29,271 bases of DNA from CAZFER01 sp964517495 (GTDB lineage Bacteria > Hinthialibacterota > Hinthialibacteria > Hinthialibacterales > Hinthialibacteraceae), in the NCBI GenBank assembly GCA_964517495.1, contig CAZFER010000077.1:1-29271 (forward strand). The letters are read 5' to 3'. The position numbers and the translations under genes are program-made. The notes under the pieces were generated by a model. It ran no database searches. It saw only the letters and a list, made by a program, of their open reading frames with translations, and was not told where the DNA came from. Within the stretch, counting starts at the first letter, position 1. Each line of letters opens with the position of its first letter. Of the stretch, positions 1 to 8,087 are shown in pieces.

Positions 1-137
1 TAACAGTTCACCCTACTGAAGTGGAATTTTGAAATTTTTCTGTATTCTCCTCTTTACAAATCTCAAAAAGCAAGCAACGATATCAGTTAAATGTAGTAAA
101 AATTGATCTAATTTATATTTTATTGGGTTGAGTTATT

Positions 138-527
138 ATGAGTCGTTCAAAGGCTCAAATAACAGCTATAAAACTTCTCGACAAAGGTCTTCCTCAAACA
201 GAAGAAGAGGCAAGGGCTTTGGCAAATCAATCAAGCGAAATCTTGATCTTTGTTTTGCTGGAAATGTCAGCTCGTATCCATGCGCTTGACAATAAAACCA
301 ATCCCTCTTTTTCGACACCTTCTGGAATGATTCCACCCTATCAAAAAGAGTCACCACCGCAAAGAGAAAAGAAGAACAACAAACAAGGTGGCAGCAAAAA
401 GGGGCATCAAGGTTTTCGTCGCCCTCGGCCGGAACCCCATTGATCGTCAAAAAGAATATCGACTGGATCGTTGTCCTGACTGTGGTGAACGGCTTCTGAA
501 ACGGGACTGCGGTGCGACCAGACGATA
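138..527 (+). pseudogene. IS66-family transposase, N-terminal fragment (frameshifted)
   Basis: The first 101 codons match the N-terminal region of single-ORF IS66 transposases: a leucine-rich helical start, then a Ser/Pro/Lys/Gly-rich stretch (PSGMIPPYQK, and GGSKKGHQG near the end) that precedes the zinc ribbon in this family. The frame stops with TGA at 441-443. Reading on from about 439 in the +1 frame gives the expected zinc-ribbon motif CPDCGERLL and then stops at 525-527. A single-base frameshift near 439 therefore separates the two halves. The DDE catalytic domain is absent because IS4-type sequence begins at the same place. Confidence 0.65.
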
Positions 528-986
528 AAACTCACTCACCCGGATTCAGCCAAAGATTACCCCGATCATCTCCGCCGTGTGGGGTATTACGATCAAGAAA
601 AAAGGAGGCGATTCGACTATCTCACCAACCATTTCAATACATCGGCGTTAAACATTACTGAATTGTATCGTCGACGCTGGCAAGTCGAATTGTTTTTCAA
701 ATGGATCAAACAGAACCTTCGAATCAAAGCCTTTTATGGAACAACCAGCAATGCGGTACATACCCAAATTTGGATTGCCGTATCGGTTTATGTGATGATC
801 GCGATCATAAAGAAGAGACTCAACTTGAAACCCAGTATGAATACAATTCTCCAAGTTTTGAGTCTCACGTTGTATGAGAAATGCCCCATTGATCAGATTT
901 TAGAACAACCTGAACAAAAGAGAAATATGGCCTCCGACCAGGAGTTATTTCCCCTATTTTATTCTCTGGAGGAACCAATAGAATAA
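516..986 (+). pseudogene. IS4-family transposase, C-terminal fragment
   Basis: From about 516 the frame reads DQTIKLTHPDS, then LRRVGYYDQEKRRRFDYLTN, then LYRRRWQVELFFKWIKQNL. The last stretch contains a perfect IS4 signature, Y-(2)-R-(3)-E-(6)-K, which carries the third catalytic acid of the DDE transposase. The first potential start codon is a GTG at 579, but it lies in the middle of a conserved domain, so this is a 5'-truncated copy rather than a gene. The first two catalytic aspartates are missing. Known close relatives carry an N-terminal DUF4372 domain, also absent here. Confidence 0.75.
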
Positions 987-1363
987 AATTGAAGGGAAAG
1001 AGTCTAGGGATCAATAAGTAGATTTTCTACACTTTTTGTGTTAGTTGAAAATATGTTAGTAGAGCGAAAAGGCCCTATTTACAGGCCTTTTGAAATGCAG
1101 TTTACACTTTCCCATGGACTGCATTTTCTAAGTCCTTTAAAATCAAGGACTAATACTGGGACACTAATGAAACAAAATATGAATTTTCTCTACGATTATA
1201 AAAAATATGATTTATGAATTGTTCGGAATTTAACACTTTTTTCTTTGCTTCATAATCACGGTTGTCAGCAGATTTCAAAAGGCTATTAAATTCTGAATCG
1301 AAATTGTTCTTACTCAGGTATTTGTGACCTCATCCCATTTTTAATCCTCTCAAAAAATAGACG
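987..1363. other. Non-coding stretch between the IS4 fragment and the broken integrase
   Basis: Apart from the two inverted repeats at 1067-1126 and the presumed IS4 right end at about 1150-1166, this AT-rich stretch has no convincing reading frame, RNA gene or array. The part from 1167 to 1363 shows nothing that I can recognise. Confidence 0.5.
1067..1091. terminator. Hairpin after the IS4 fragment, terminator-like
   Basis: AAAAGGCC and GGCCTTTT form a perfect 8-bp stem around a 9-base loop, giving an A-rich side and a T-rich side in either direction. A second inverted repeat follows at 1093-1126 (AAATGCAGT and ACTGCATTT, 16-base spacer). Both lie between the IS4 stop codon and its presumed right end, where insertion sequences often carry terminators. 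The T-run is only four bases, so termination would be weak. Confidence 0.4.
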
Positions 1364-2063
1364 TTATATTTTATCAATCTCTTCATCCCCTGCTTGCAAA
1401 TGCGCATAGATTTGCGTTGTGGAGTAGTTCGAATGACCCAGCCACTTGCTTATTTTATACAGGCTGACGCCTGCGATGGCACGCTGTGATGCAAATGTGT
1501 GACGTAAAATGTGCGGTGTCACCCATTTGATTTGGCAATCTTCAAAACAGATTCGATTTGATCCTTCGAAAGGAAACGTGGTGGTTTCTTGTCTATATTG
1601 TATTTCTGAATACCAGAGAACGGATTCTTTGACAACAAACCCCATTTCACCGCCAAACCAAAATCGAAGAGAGATGGCGTAGCTGAATATTAATAGAGGA
1701 AGGTGAATATCCATTATTGGATAATTCTTTTTTGAAGGACTCAATTATATCCGGAGAAACATCTTGAAGCGTTTTGATTTTCGTTCTTTTCAAAAATTCT
1801 GTCACCGCCCATTGATCATTGCGGATGGTTTTGTAACGCTTGTGGGACGTTGCGTAATCAAGATATTTTTCAAAAAATGGTTCAAAATGAGTTTTGTCAC
1901 TTGGAATCCTGTGTATCCCCAAAACAAGATTCTTTTCAATCTCACTGGCTATTCTTTTAGCCGCAGTGGGATTTTTGGTTTGCAGACTTTCCCGATATTG
2001 CTTTCCATTTACCGAATATCGGATCCAAAAAGTTATGTTTCTTTTGAAAATGCTAACTTGCAT
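1364..2063 (-). pseudogene. Tyrosine recombinase (integrase) pseudogene
   Basis: The start is ATG at 2063-2061, with GGAGAG upstream at 6-base spacing. The N-terminal half (1650-2063) carries an arm-type DNA-binding domain and a SAM-like core-binding domain. That frame stops after LRHLSSILVWR. A -1/+1 shift near 1657-1664 restores LAVKWGLLSKNPFSGIQKYN and the following region to about 1520, where a stop is met. The third frame then supplies TPHILRHTFAS and KWLGHSNYSTTQIYAHL. These hold the HxxR, the second His/Trp and the nucleophile Tyr of the catalytic domain. The box I arginine and the beta-hairpin lysine are missing, so sequence was deleted at about 1522. Two independent lesions make this inactive. 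Confidence 0.85.
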
Positions 2064-2096
2064 CAATCTCTCTCCAGAATGTTTCTAAAGAAAAGA

Positions 2097-2116
2097 CTAG
2101 CACAAATCTAGCACAA
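2097..2116. repeat. Tandem CTAGCACAA repeats, candidate integrase arm sites
   Basis: CTAGCACAA occurs at 2097-2105 and again at 2108-2116, an 11-bp period of about one helical turn. They lie between the integrase start and the tRNA 3' end. Directly repeated short arm sites at this position are known for integrases with an N-terminal arm-binding domain. Assignment as arm sites is inference from position and spacing. Confidence 0.45.
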
Positions 2117-2186
2117 TGAGAATACAAAAAATCTCAACGAGGAGGAAACATGACCATAATTAACTGAATAAAAAGGGATTAAAATG

Positions 2187-2210
2187 TGGGCCATGAAGGA
2201 ATCGAACCTT
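2187..2210 (-). other. Presumed attachment-site half in the tRNA-Lys 3' end
   Basis: Integrases of this kind usually cross over within the T-arm/acceptor part of a tRNA gene and regenerate it. The tRNA 3' end, direct repeats and integrase follow in the expected order and orientation. I found no second copy of the tRNA 3' segment in the window; the other end would lie left of position 1 or has been lost. Exact core boundaries cannot be set from one copy. Confidence 0.4.
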
Positions 2211-2260
2211 CAACCTGCCGATTAAGAGTCGGATGCTCTACCTAGTTGAGCTAATGGCCC
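2187..2260 (-). tRNA. tRNA-Lys (anticodon CUU)
   Basis: The minus strand folds into a full cloverleaf. The acceptor stem GGGCCAU/AUGGCCC pairs over seven base pairs, the D-arm is GCUC/GAGC, and the T-arm is GAAGG-UUCGAUU-CCUUC. The anticodon loop CUCUUAA gives anticodon CUU, which reads the lysine codon AAG. The discriminator is A and CCA is not encoded. The top pair of the anticodon stem (27-43) is a U-C mismatch. Its 3' end faces the broken integrase, which fits use as an integration site. Confidence 0.95.
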
Positions 2261-2360
2261 AAATAAATTCCTTTATAAGAAAAGATATTATATCTCAAAC
2301 ATCCTCATTTTTTGAGCCCTATATTAGAGATTCACGCATTCAAATATTCTTTCTCTCCGT

Positions 2361-5300
2361 TTAGAAAAATACCTTAAACGTTCGAATTTCAAAGGGTTTT
2401 ATAAAGAAATTGATTTTGTTTTCATTCCAGTCAACTTCGTGATCTTCTCGTTCAAGCAAATTACATCCCATCACTTTTTGGGGTGAAATCGCTAACTGCA
2501 GTGTTACGTTGCCTCGTTGGTTATAACCTTCATATAGACGGATAATCATCGCATTTTCTTTTTCCGCCCATTTAATGGTGTCAAGCAACACATGATCCCG
2601 ATCTATCGTCACGATAGGTTGGTTGGCTTCAATCTTTGAATGATTAAATGCCCCTCCAAGCAACTGAGGATCAACATTGAACTCATAAGCACGCTGGGGT
2701 ATTTTCGCCTCACGCCAACCACCCGCATGGGGATACAAACCATATTTAAAATAGTGAATACCAACATCCGCCATGGGATCAGGTGCACCAGCACATTTTA
2801 TCAATGTGAGCCGCATCACATTGTCCTTGATATCATGCCCGTATTTGCAATTATTAAACAAACTCACTCCATAATCGCCTTCTGATAAATCCACCCATTT
2901 ATGAGCGCACACTTCAAACCGTGCCCAATCCCAACTGGTGTTCCAATGCGTGGGGCGCTCCAACACCCCGAAGGGAATATCATAACTCGCTTGATGGGCA
3001 TGGATATCGACAGGGAATGCCACCTTTAACAAAACATCCTTATTGGTCCAGTAGACTTTGGTATCAAAATCAATCCGGCGTGATTCGCGATAGATGGATA
3101 TAATCTGTTCGATTTCCCCATCCAGTATTTTCCTGTTAATCCGCAACGACGCCCGAATCGGTCCTTCTTCTAATATCGTAATATCCGTCTTTTCGCCGGT
3201 GGAGAGCAATTTATCTTGATAGAAAATATCAATATCCCACGCATCATGGGCGATCGGTTTATCCTCAAATGCTTGAAAGACATTGGCTTTTTGTGTGTCT
3301 GCCAAAACCTCACGATCAAATTCTTTATCATATAAAGTGACAATTTCACCATTTGCATTAAAGCGAATACGCAAGAATCGGTTTTCCAATCCCCGTTTAG
3401 TTACCTTTAAAATTGAATGGGAGGTATAATCCAGCCAGTGACTAGTCAGATCACAAAAACTAAGGGATTGCAATTCCAGCTGATCAAGCAAAATCTGATT
3501 TGAACCATCCACACATTGAATCGTTTGAAAACCATTACCCAATGCTTTTGCAAGCGATGAATCAAACGGTAGAAAGATAGGTTCCATGCGTTTCCAACTC
3601 AGCCGATTCACTAACGTAAATGATCGGTTTACCTCATCACACAGCGAATCATTAATACATTTCAATAATTGATTCGCACCCTTTATTATTAACTCAAACT
3701 GATGGGCACTTTCCTCATAAACCTCATAAATGGATGAACCGGGTAAAATATCATGAAACTGGTTTAACAAAAGTAATTGCCAATACTTCACCAGTTCATC
3801 ATGGGGATAAGCATATCCATCCAAAGCCGCTATCGAAGCCAGAAACTCTACACTTTGTAATAAAAATTCCGTTTGCCGGTTAAGTTTTTTCGTTTTCGCT
3901 TGCGAAGTATACGTCCCCCGATGGTATTCCAGATACAACTCCCCTTGCCAGACAGGAAGCCGATCTCTTTGTTGATTGAGTCGATGAAAAAACGCATCGA
4001 CACGATCATGCTTCACTTGAGGGAAAAGCGGAAGGTTCTGCATATGCTGGGCATACAACAACATCTCTTCCGTCGGCCCGCCACCGCCATCCCCATAGCC
4101 AAAGGCAAGCAACACCTCATTATTCACCCCTTTTTGTGAATACGAATCCCAACACCCCTTAACCTCTCTGGGATTGAGAACACCATTATAGGTTTCATAA
4201 CATTGATCAGTCGGCGTCGTAATAAAATGAGCCAACACCTCTGATCCATCCAATCCCCGCCAACGAAAGGAATCAAATGGGATATGGTTATACTGGTTCC
4301 ATGACAACTTGGTGGTCATGAAATTCGATATTTCCGCTTGCTTCATGATCTGCGGTAAAGCGGCATTAAAACCAAATGCATCAGGTAGCCAAAGAGTGGA
4401 GCATTTTGTATTCAATTCATTTTCAAAATATTGACATCCATAAAGGAATTGACGAACCAACGACTCCCCCGATGGCAAGTTACAATCCGATTCCACCCAC
4501 ATCCCGCCATCGGCTTCCCAACGTCCTTCCTCTATGCGCTGCTGTATGTGCTCAAAAAGCTCAGGACTGTTTTTCTGAATCAATGAATACAAATAAGGCT
4601 GGCTTTGGAAAAAATAAAACTCAGCATTCCGTTTCATCAATTCCAAAACCGTCGAAAAAGTATGAATGGCCTTTTCTTCCGTCCGATTCAATGTCCACAA
4701 CCATGCCAGATCAATATGCGCATGGCCTATGCAGATAACCGCTTCAGGGAAGGTTCCCACTTCTCTTTTTAACGATTGGGATAAATAGCGATCCGCTTTA
4801 TAAATGGATTGATAAAAATCATTGGAACGAGGATATCGATAATCAATATGATTAAAGGATTCATCCAGGATGGCCAGCCATTGGTGATAATAAGAATAAT
4901 GATTCGGTATGAGTTGCAAGACCTCAAATAATGCCTTCGCCCGGTAATAAAAATTCAATGCCTTTAAATCAGGTATAACCCATGAACAATCAACCAGCTG
5001 ATAGGGTGGAACATGATCCGGCTTAAAGTATTTCACAGCTTCACCGGTATACACCTTTATGAAGATATCAAACGTTTGATTAGCTGAAGCATTCTGCGTA
5101 AGCCGAACATGACAGTGGTTGCGATCAATACCATGTTGAAAGACACCATTTACAAACACGACACCTTCAGGTGTGTGCAGAGTATATTTATCTGATAACT
5201 GAATACGTAAATCGACTGATTCGCCGGTAAAGGATTCAGGGATTTTGCAGGAAAAACGCAGCCAAAAATAAGAGCGGAATTCCGGCCATGTTGCCCCTAC

Positions 5301-5474
5301 CGAAAACCTTCCCCACCGTTGATTATTTTTTTTCGAAGGCGGTTTATTCTCGTTCCCCAGGACCCGGGTAATATGAATGGGTGAAACAACTTGACGGTAT
5401 TTGCAATAATACAGATTTCTTTCGAATTCCAGAATTCTGGAATCAAGTTTATCTACTACCAATTTAACTGACAT
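2361..5474 (-). CDS. Alpha-mannosidase, glycoside hydrolase family 38
   Basis: A 1037-residue retaining exo-alpha-mannosidase of the GH38 MAN2C1/Ams1 type, expected to cleave alpha-mannosides in the cytoplasm since no signal peptide is seen. Residues 1-240 form the N-terminal beta domain of this subclass. GHAHIDLAWLW at 250-260 supplies zinc ligands His251 or His253 and Asp255. WLPDAFGF at 362-369 holds the nucleophile Asp365, and FHDILPGS at 573-580 holds another zinc-ligand histidine, His574. The GYGDGGGG loop is at 459-466. The C-terminal 400 residues are the beta-sandwich part. Length is normal. The ATG has no strong Shine-Dalgarno. It lies downstream of the microcompartment operon but 269 bp away across an AT-rich gap, so it is probably its own unit. 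Confidence 0.93.
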   Translation of the reverse strand: MSVKLVVDKLDSRILEFERNLYYCKYRQVVSPIHITRVLGNENKPPSKKNNQRWGRFSVGATWPEFRSYFWLRFSCKIPESFTGESVDLRIQLSDKYTLHTPEGVVFVNGVFQHGIDRNHCHVRLTQNASANQTFDIFIKVYTGEAVKYFKPDHVPPYQLVDCSWVIPDLKALNFYYRAKALFEVLQLIPNHYSYYHQWLAILDESFNHIDYRYPRSNDFYQSIYKADRYLSQSLKREVGTFPEAVICIGHAHIDLAWLWTLNRTEEKAIHTFSTVLELMKRNAEFYFFQSQPYLYSLIQKNSPELFEHIQQRIEEGRWEADGGMWVESDCNLPSGESLVRQFLYGCQYFENELNTKCSTLWLPDAFGFNAALPQIMKQAEISNFMTTKLSWNQYNHIPFDSFRWRGLDGSEVLAHFITTPTDQCYETYNGVLNPREVKGCWDSYSQKGVNNEVLLAFGYGDGGGGPTEEMLLYAQHMQNLPLFPQVKHDRVDAFFHRLNQQRDRLPVWQGELYLEYHRGTYTSQAKTKKLNRQTEFLLQSVEFLASIAALDGYAYPHDELVKYWQLLLLNQFHDILPGSSIYEVYEESAHQFELIIKGANQLLKCINDSLCDEVNRSFTLVNRLSWKRMEPIFLPFDSSLAKALGNGFQTIQCVDGSNQILLDQLELQSLSFCDLTSHWLDYTSHSILKVTKRGLENRFLRIRFNANGEIVTLYDKEFDREVLADTQKANVFQAFEDKPIAHDAWDIDIFYQDKLLSTGEKTDITILEEGPIRASLRINRKILDGEIEQIISIYRESRRIDFDTKVYWTNKDVLLKVAFPVDIHAHQASYDIPFGVLERPTHWNTSWDWARFEVCAHKWVDLSEGDYGVSLFNNCKYGHDIKDNVMRLTLIKCAGAPDPMADVGIHYFKYGLYPHAGGWREAKIPQRAYEFNVDPQLLGGAFNHSKIEANQPIVTIDRDHVLLDTIKWAEKENAMIIRLYEGYNQRGNVTLQLAISPQKVMGCNLLEREDHEVDWNENKINFFIKPFEIRTFKVFF

Positions 5475-5743
5475 CAGGCTAAACCATTCAACGCTCCATG
5501 AGCGCCCTTACTCCCCACAGTACAAAAAAAATAACTGAATCGATCTAATATAATATATATTTTATACATATCATAATATATGATCTTATCGAATAAAACA
5601 AAAAAAAACCGCCAAAGAATCATGGATATTTGGAGATATATCGCTTATTGAATAAAAAACCGCCTATAAGGATTTAGAGGATGCCGGCTTTATTCCGCAA
5701 CACAAATCATAAGTAGAGTTAAATGAAGATTATTCGTGCCTGC
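5475..5743. other. AT-rich intergenic region with a duplicated T-tract motif
   Basis: No gene is seen. On the plus strand CTTATCGAATAAAA followed by an A-tract and CCGCC at 5585-5613 is echoed by CTTATTGAATAAAAAACCGCC at 5644-5664. On the minus strand each copy reads GGCGG followed by a T-tract, so the pair may be a duplicated termination signal after the aldehyde dehydrogenase gene. I could not find a strong stem before either T-tract. A TATAAAA-containing stretch at about 5560 could serve as a promoter for the mannosidase. Confidence 0.4.
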
Positions 5744-7192
5744 TTAAACCAATCTTAACGTATTTGCCAGAGCATATCGCCGCTTTTTACTAAACGTTTT
5801 TGGTGTACACGGCCCTTCTCCCGTCAAACCGGCAATGGTAAAAGCAGTCCACCCCTCGCCACCATTACCAAGGCAAGCACCGCATGAAGCATTCGCCACA
5901 AACAGGTTCACTTTCATCGCTTTTGAAAAGGCGGTAACCCGGTCCATCCGTTGGCTATGAATAATGGCAGTATGGCGAAAACCATGCTCAGCCTGAATAG
6001 AAAACTGAACAGCCTCCTCAAAAGAACTTACTCTCACGATCGAAAGGACCGGCATCAGCATTTCCAGTTGCACAAAGGGATGATTTACATCAACTTCTGT
6101 GATCAACAAATCACAATTGGCAGGCACATTCAAATTAATGGCTCGTGCAATAACAGCAGCATCTTTCCCCACATAATCACGATTGGCATGGCCATCTTCA
6201 GTGACCAACACACGAGTCAAAGCATCGGTTTGGCTTCGATCCAACAAATAGGCCCCCCGCTGTTGCATGGCATTTATAAATTGATCATACACTTGAGGCA
6301 GCACAAAACATTCCTTCTCACAAATACATGGCATATTGTTATCAAAGGATGAACCTTCATACACCGCATTGGCGGCATGAGTAATATCCGCGGTTTCATC
6401 CACAATGACTGGCGGATTGCCGGGACCAGCAACAATAACACGTTTTTGGCTTTTTAAAGCCGCTTTCACCACTGCCGGCCCACCGGTTGCCACTAACAGA
6501 TCAACACCTTCATGTTCCATCAGTTGCTTCGCAGACCGCAAATTCGGTTCCCGAATAGAAGTTAACAGATTAGCCGGAGCACCCGCCGCCACCAATGCCC
6601 GATTAATATCCTGCATACTTTGCAGCGTACATTGAACCGCACCTGGATGAGGTCCGAAGACAACAGTATTTCCCGCTGAAATCATTGCGATGGAGTGGTT
6701 TATAACAGTTGCAACAGGATTTGTAGAGGGAGTAATCGTCCCAATCACTCCAAAGGAAGCGTATTCCTCTAACATCATGCCCTTGTCACCGGTTAAACAT
6801 ACGGTCTCCAGTTCTTCTGGTCCGGGTGTTTTTTCATAGGCTAATTCATTTTTTATAATTTTATGGTCAACACGCCCCATCCCTGTATCTCGAACAATCA
6901 ATTCGGACCAGGCCTGGTTATTTTTACGAGACGTTTCACGAATCACCTCAATAAAACGTTTACGGTCTTCAAGGGAAACATCGGCTAATTGTTGAAATGC
7001 CCGTTTGGCCGCCTGGATGGCTTGCTCGATATCTTCAAAAACACCGTCACGGCCACCGCTGACCGCACCTCCCGCACAAGTGGCCACATGACCTCCCGTT
7101 GGATTATTCTGGGGTGGATTGGGCATTTTCTGCATTTCGGCCAAGACACGTTTTACAATTTCAGATATATGTCGATCATCCATTTCCAACAC
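5744..7192 (-). CDS. CoA-acylating aldehyde dehydrogenase with encapsulation peptide (PduP/EutE-like)
   Basis: A 482-residue enzyme that should oxidise an aldehyde to its acyl-CoA with NAD+ inside a microcompartment, feeding PduL. Residues 5-22 (DDRHISEIVKRVLAEMQK) form an amphipathic encapsulation-type helix, followed by a Pro/Gly-rich linker to about 50 and then the ALDH fold. FDNNMPCICEKE places the catalytic Cys289 in the context typical of PduP and EutE. The start is uncertain. GGAGAG lies 2 bases before GTG (7192), 5 before TTG (7189) and 11 before ATG (7183); the ATG, giving MDDRHIS, is biologically most natural. It is the last gene of the operon, 10 bp after the flavoprotein. The aldehyde could be lactaldehyde, propionaldehyde or acetaldehyde; sequence does not decide. 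Confidence 0.9.
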   Translation of the reverse strand: MLEMDDRHISEIVKRVLAEMQKMPNPPQNNPTGGHVATCAGGAVSGGRDGVFEDIEQAIQAAKRAFQQLADVSLEDRKRFIEVIRETSRKNNQAWSELIVRDTGMGRVDHKIIKNELAYEKTPGPEELETVCLTGDKGMMLEEYASFGVIGTITPSTNPVATVINHSIAMISAGNTVVFGPHPGAVQCTLQSMQDINRALVAAGAPANLLTSIREPNLRSAKQLMEHEGVDLLVATGGPAVVKAALKSQKRVIVAGPGNPPVIVDETADITHAANAVYEGSSFDNNMPCICEKECFVLPQVYDQFINAMQQRGAYLLDRSQTDALTRVLVTEDGHANRDYVGKDAAVIARAINLNVPANCDLLITEVDVNHPFVQLEMLMPVLSIVRVSSFEEAVQFSIQAEHGFRHTAIIHSQRMDRVTAFSKAMKVNLFVANASCGACLGNGGEGWTAFTIAGLTGEGPCTPKTFSKKRRYALANTLRLV

Positions 7193-7202
7193 AACTCTCC
7201 TG

Positions 7203-8072
7203 TTATTTTTGGGGTACGATAACGACTTCGATCCCCTGCCTATTAAAATATTCCATGGCCAAGGGCGTAATCAAGCCTCCACGCGACACCTTGACAACCG
7301 GCCCTTTCAACTTGACGGCATCGTCTTCCGTAATCAACGAGGTAATTAAGTCAGGACCACTTTCAACTTTATTAAACACAATGTTTTGAACGTCTCGAAC
7401 CGCCTCTTCCGCAGGATTTAACTTCATCCCCATGGTTGCCAGTTGATCTCGATACTTCGCCAGAATCTCTTGAATTCCAGGAACATGATTTCCACAAACC
7501 ACACAGGCGGTTGGCGCCAATCCATCATCTGAGGCTATCGTGGGAACCTTATGGGCTAATGAAGCCAACATTAAATTCAACGTGACGCTATCCGTTATCG
7601 CTAACGCCAATTTAGCTGCATGCGTCCGACTGACCGATGGAACAAACGTCGCGGCATAACGCTTCATATCATACATAATTTCATTGATTTCAGACGGTTG
7701 GTCAATCATGCGAAATCCCATGGAAGTCAATTCTTCCACAGGGATAATATACCGCGCACTGGGGGAAAAGACCGCATCCAAACGTATCCCTGCATCTATC
7801 CACCCTTTAAACGCGTTCGTCAACACATCCCACTTTTCACGTGCACCCGTAAACAAAACCAGAATCGCGGTTTGATCCGGCGAGAATGTATTCGATTTGC
7901 CGGGCGTTTGAAATGGGCTGGCAGAAACCGTACATGAAGGACCCTTGCAAGCCGATGCATCCAGCGTTTCATTCTGGCTGGGAGGCAAAAGGGTTTCATC
8001 TCCTCGCGTTTGTTCCGCAAGGACTTTTTTAACTTCTTCCGCAACGATTCGTTCTAACTGGTCAAAATCCAT
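7203..8072 (-). CDS. Microcompartment-associated flavoprotein (HFCD fold) with encapsulation peptide
   Basis: A 289-residue protein. Residues 2-20 (MDFDQLERIVAEEVKKVLAE) form an amphipathic encapsulation-type helix. The linker to about 60 contains CKGPSC (Cys42, Cys47). Residues 67-200 resemble the flavoprotein (HFCD) family of the Dfp/CoaC/UbiX type: ILVLFTGARE as the first strand and loop, VPSVSRTHAAKLALAITDSV as the flavin-loop and helix region, and TACVVCG with Cys190 and Cys193. The C-terminal segment ITEDDAVKLKGPVVKVSRGG followed by ITPLAMEYFNRQGIE resembles a short module found at the ends of several microcompartment proteins. Flavoproteins of this sort are known from some glycyl-radical and PVM-type loci, but I know of no established reaction. 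It sits between pduL and the dehydrogenase, 15 bp from the former. Confidence 0.7.
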   Translation of the reverse strand: MDFDQLERIVAEEVKKVLAEQTRGDETLLPPSQNETLDASACKGPSCTVSASPFQTPGKSNTFSPDQTAILVLFTGAREKWDVLTNAFKGWIDAGIRLDAVFSPSARYIIPVEELTSMGFRMIDQPSEINEIMYDMKRYAATFVPSVSRTHAAKLALAITDSVTLNLMLASLAHKVPTIASDDGLAPTACVVCGNHVPGIQEILAKYRDQLATMGMKLNPAEEAVRDVQNIVFNKVESGPDLITSLITEDDAVKLKGPVVKVSRGGLITPLAMEYFNRQGIEVVIVPQK

Positions 8073-8087
8073 TGGTGCTCAATTCTT

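Larger units (their letters stand above)
1..1166. mobile_element. Composite remnant of two insertion sequences (IS66-type joined to IS4-type)
   Basis: The 5' part codes for an IS66-like transposase N-terminus and zinc ribbon, and the 3' part for an IS4-like transposase C-terminus. The switch falls at about 513-525 with no intervening DNA. The first 17 bases (TAACAGTTCACCCTACT) resemble, from memory, a terminal repeat of single-ORF IS66 elements. ACTAATACTGGGACACT at about 1150-1166 resembles an IS4-type right end. Neither end was confirmed by alignment. Neither transposase is complete, so the segment cannot move by itself. It lies outside the integrase and tRNA-Lys, inside what looks like an old integrative element. 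Confidence 0.55.
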
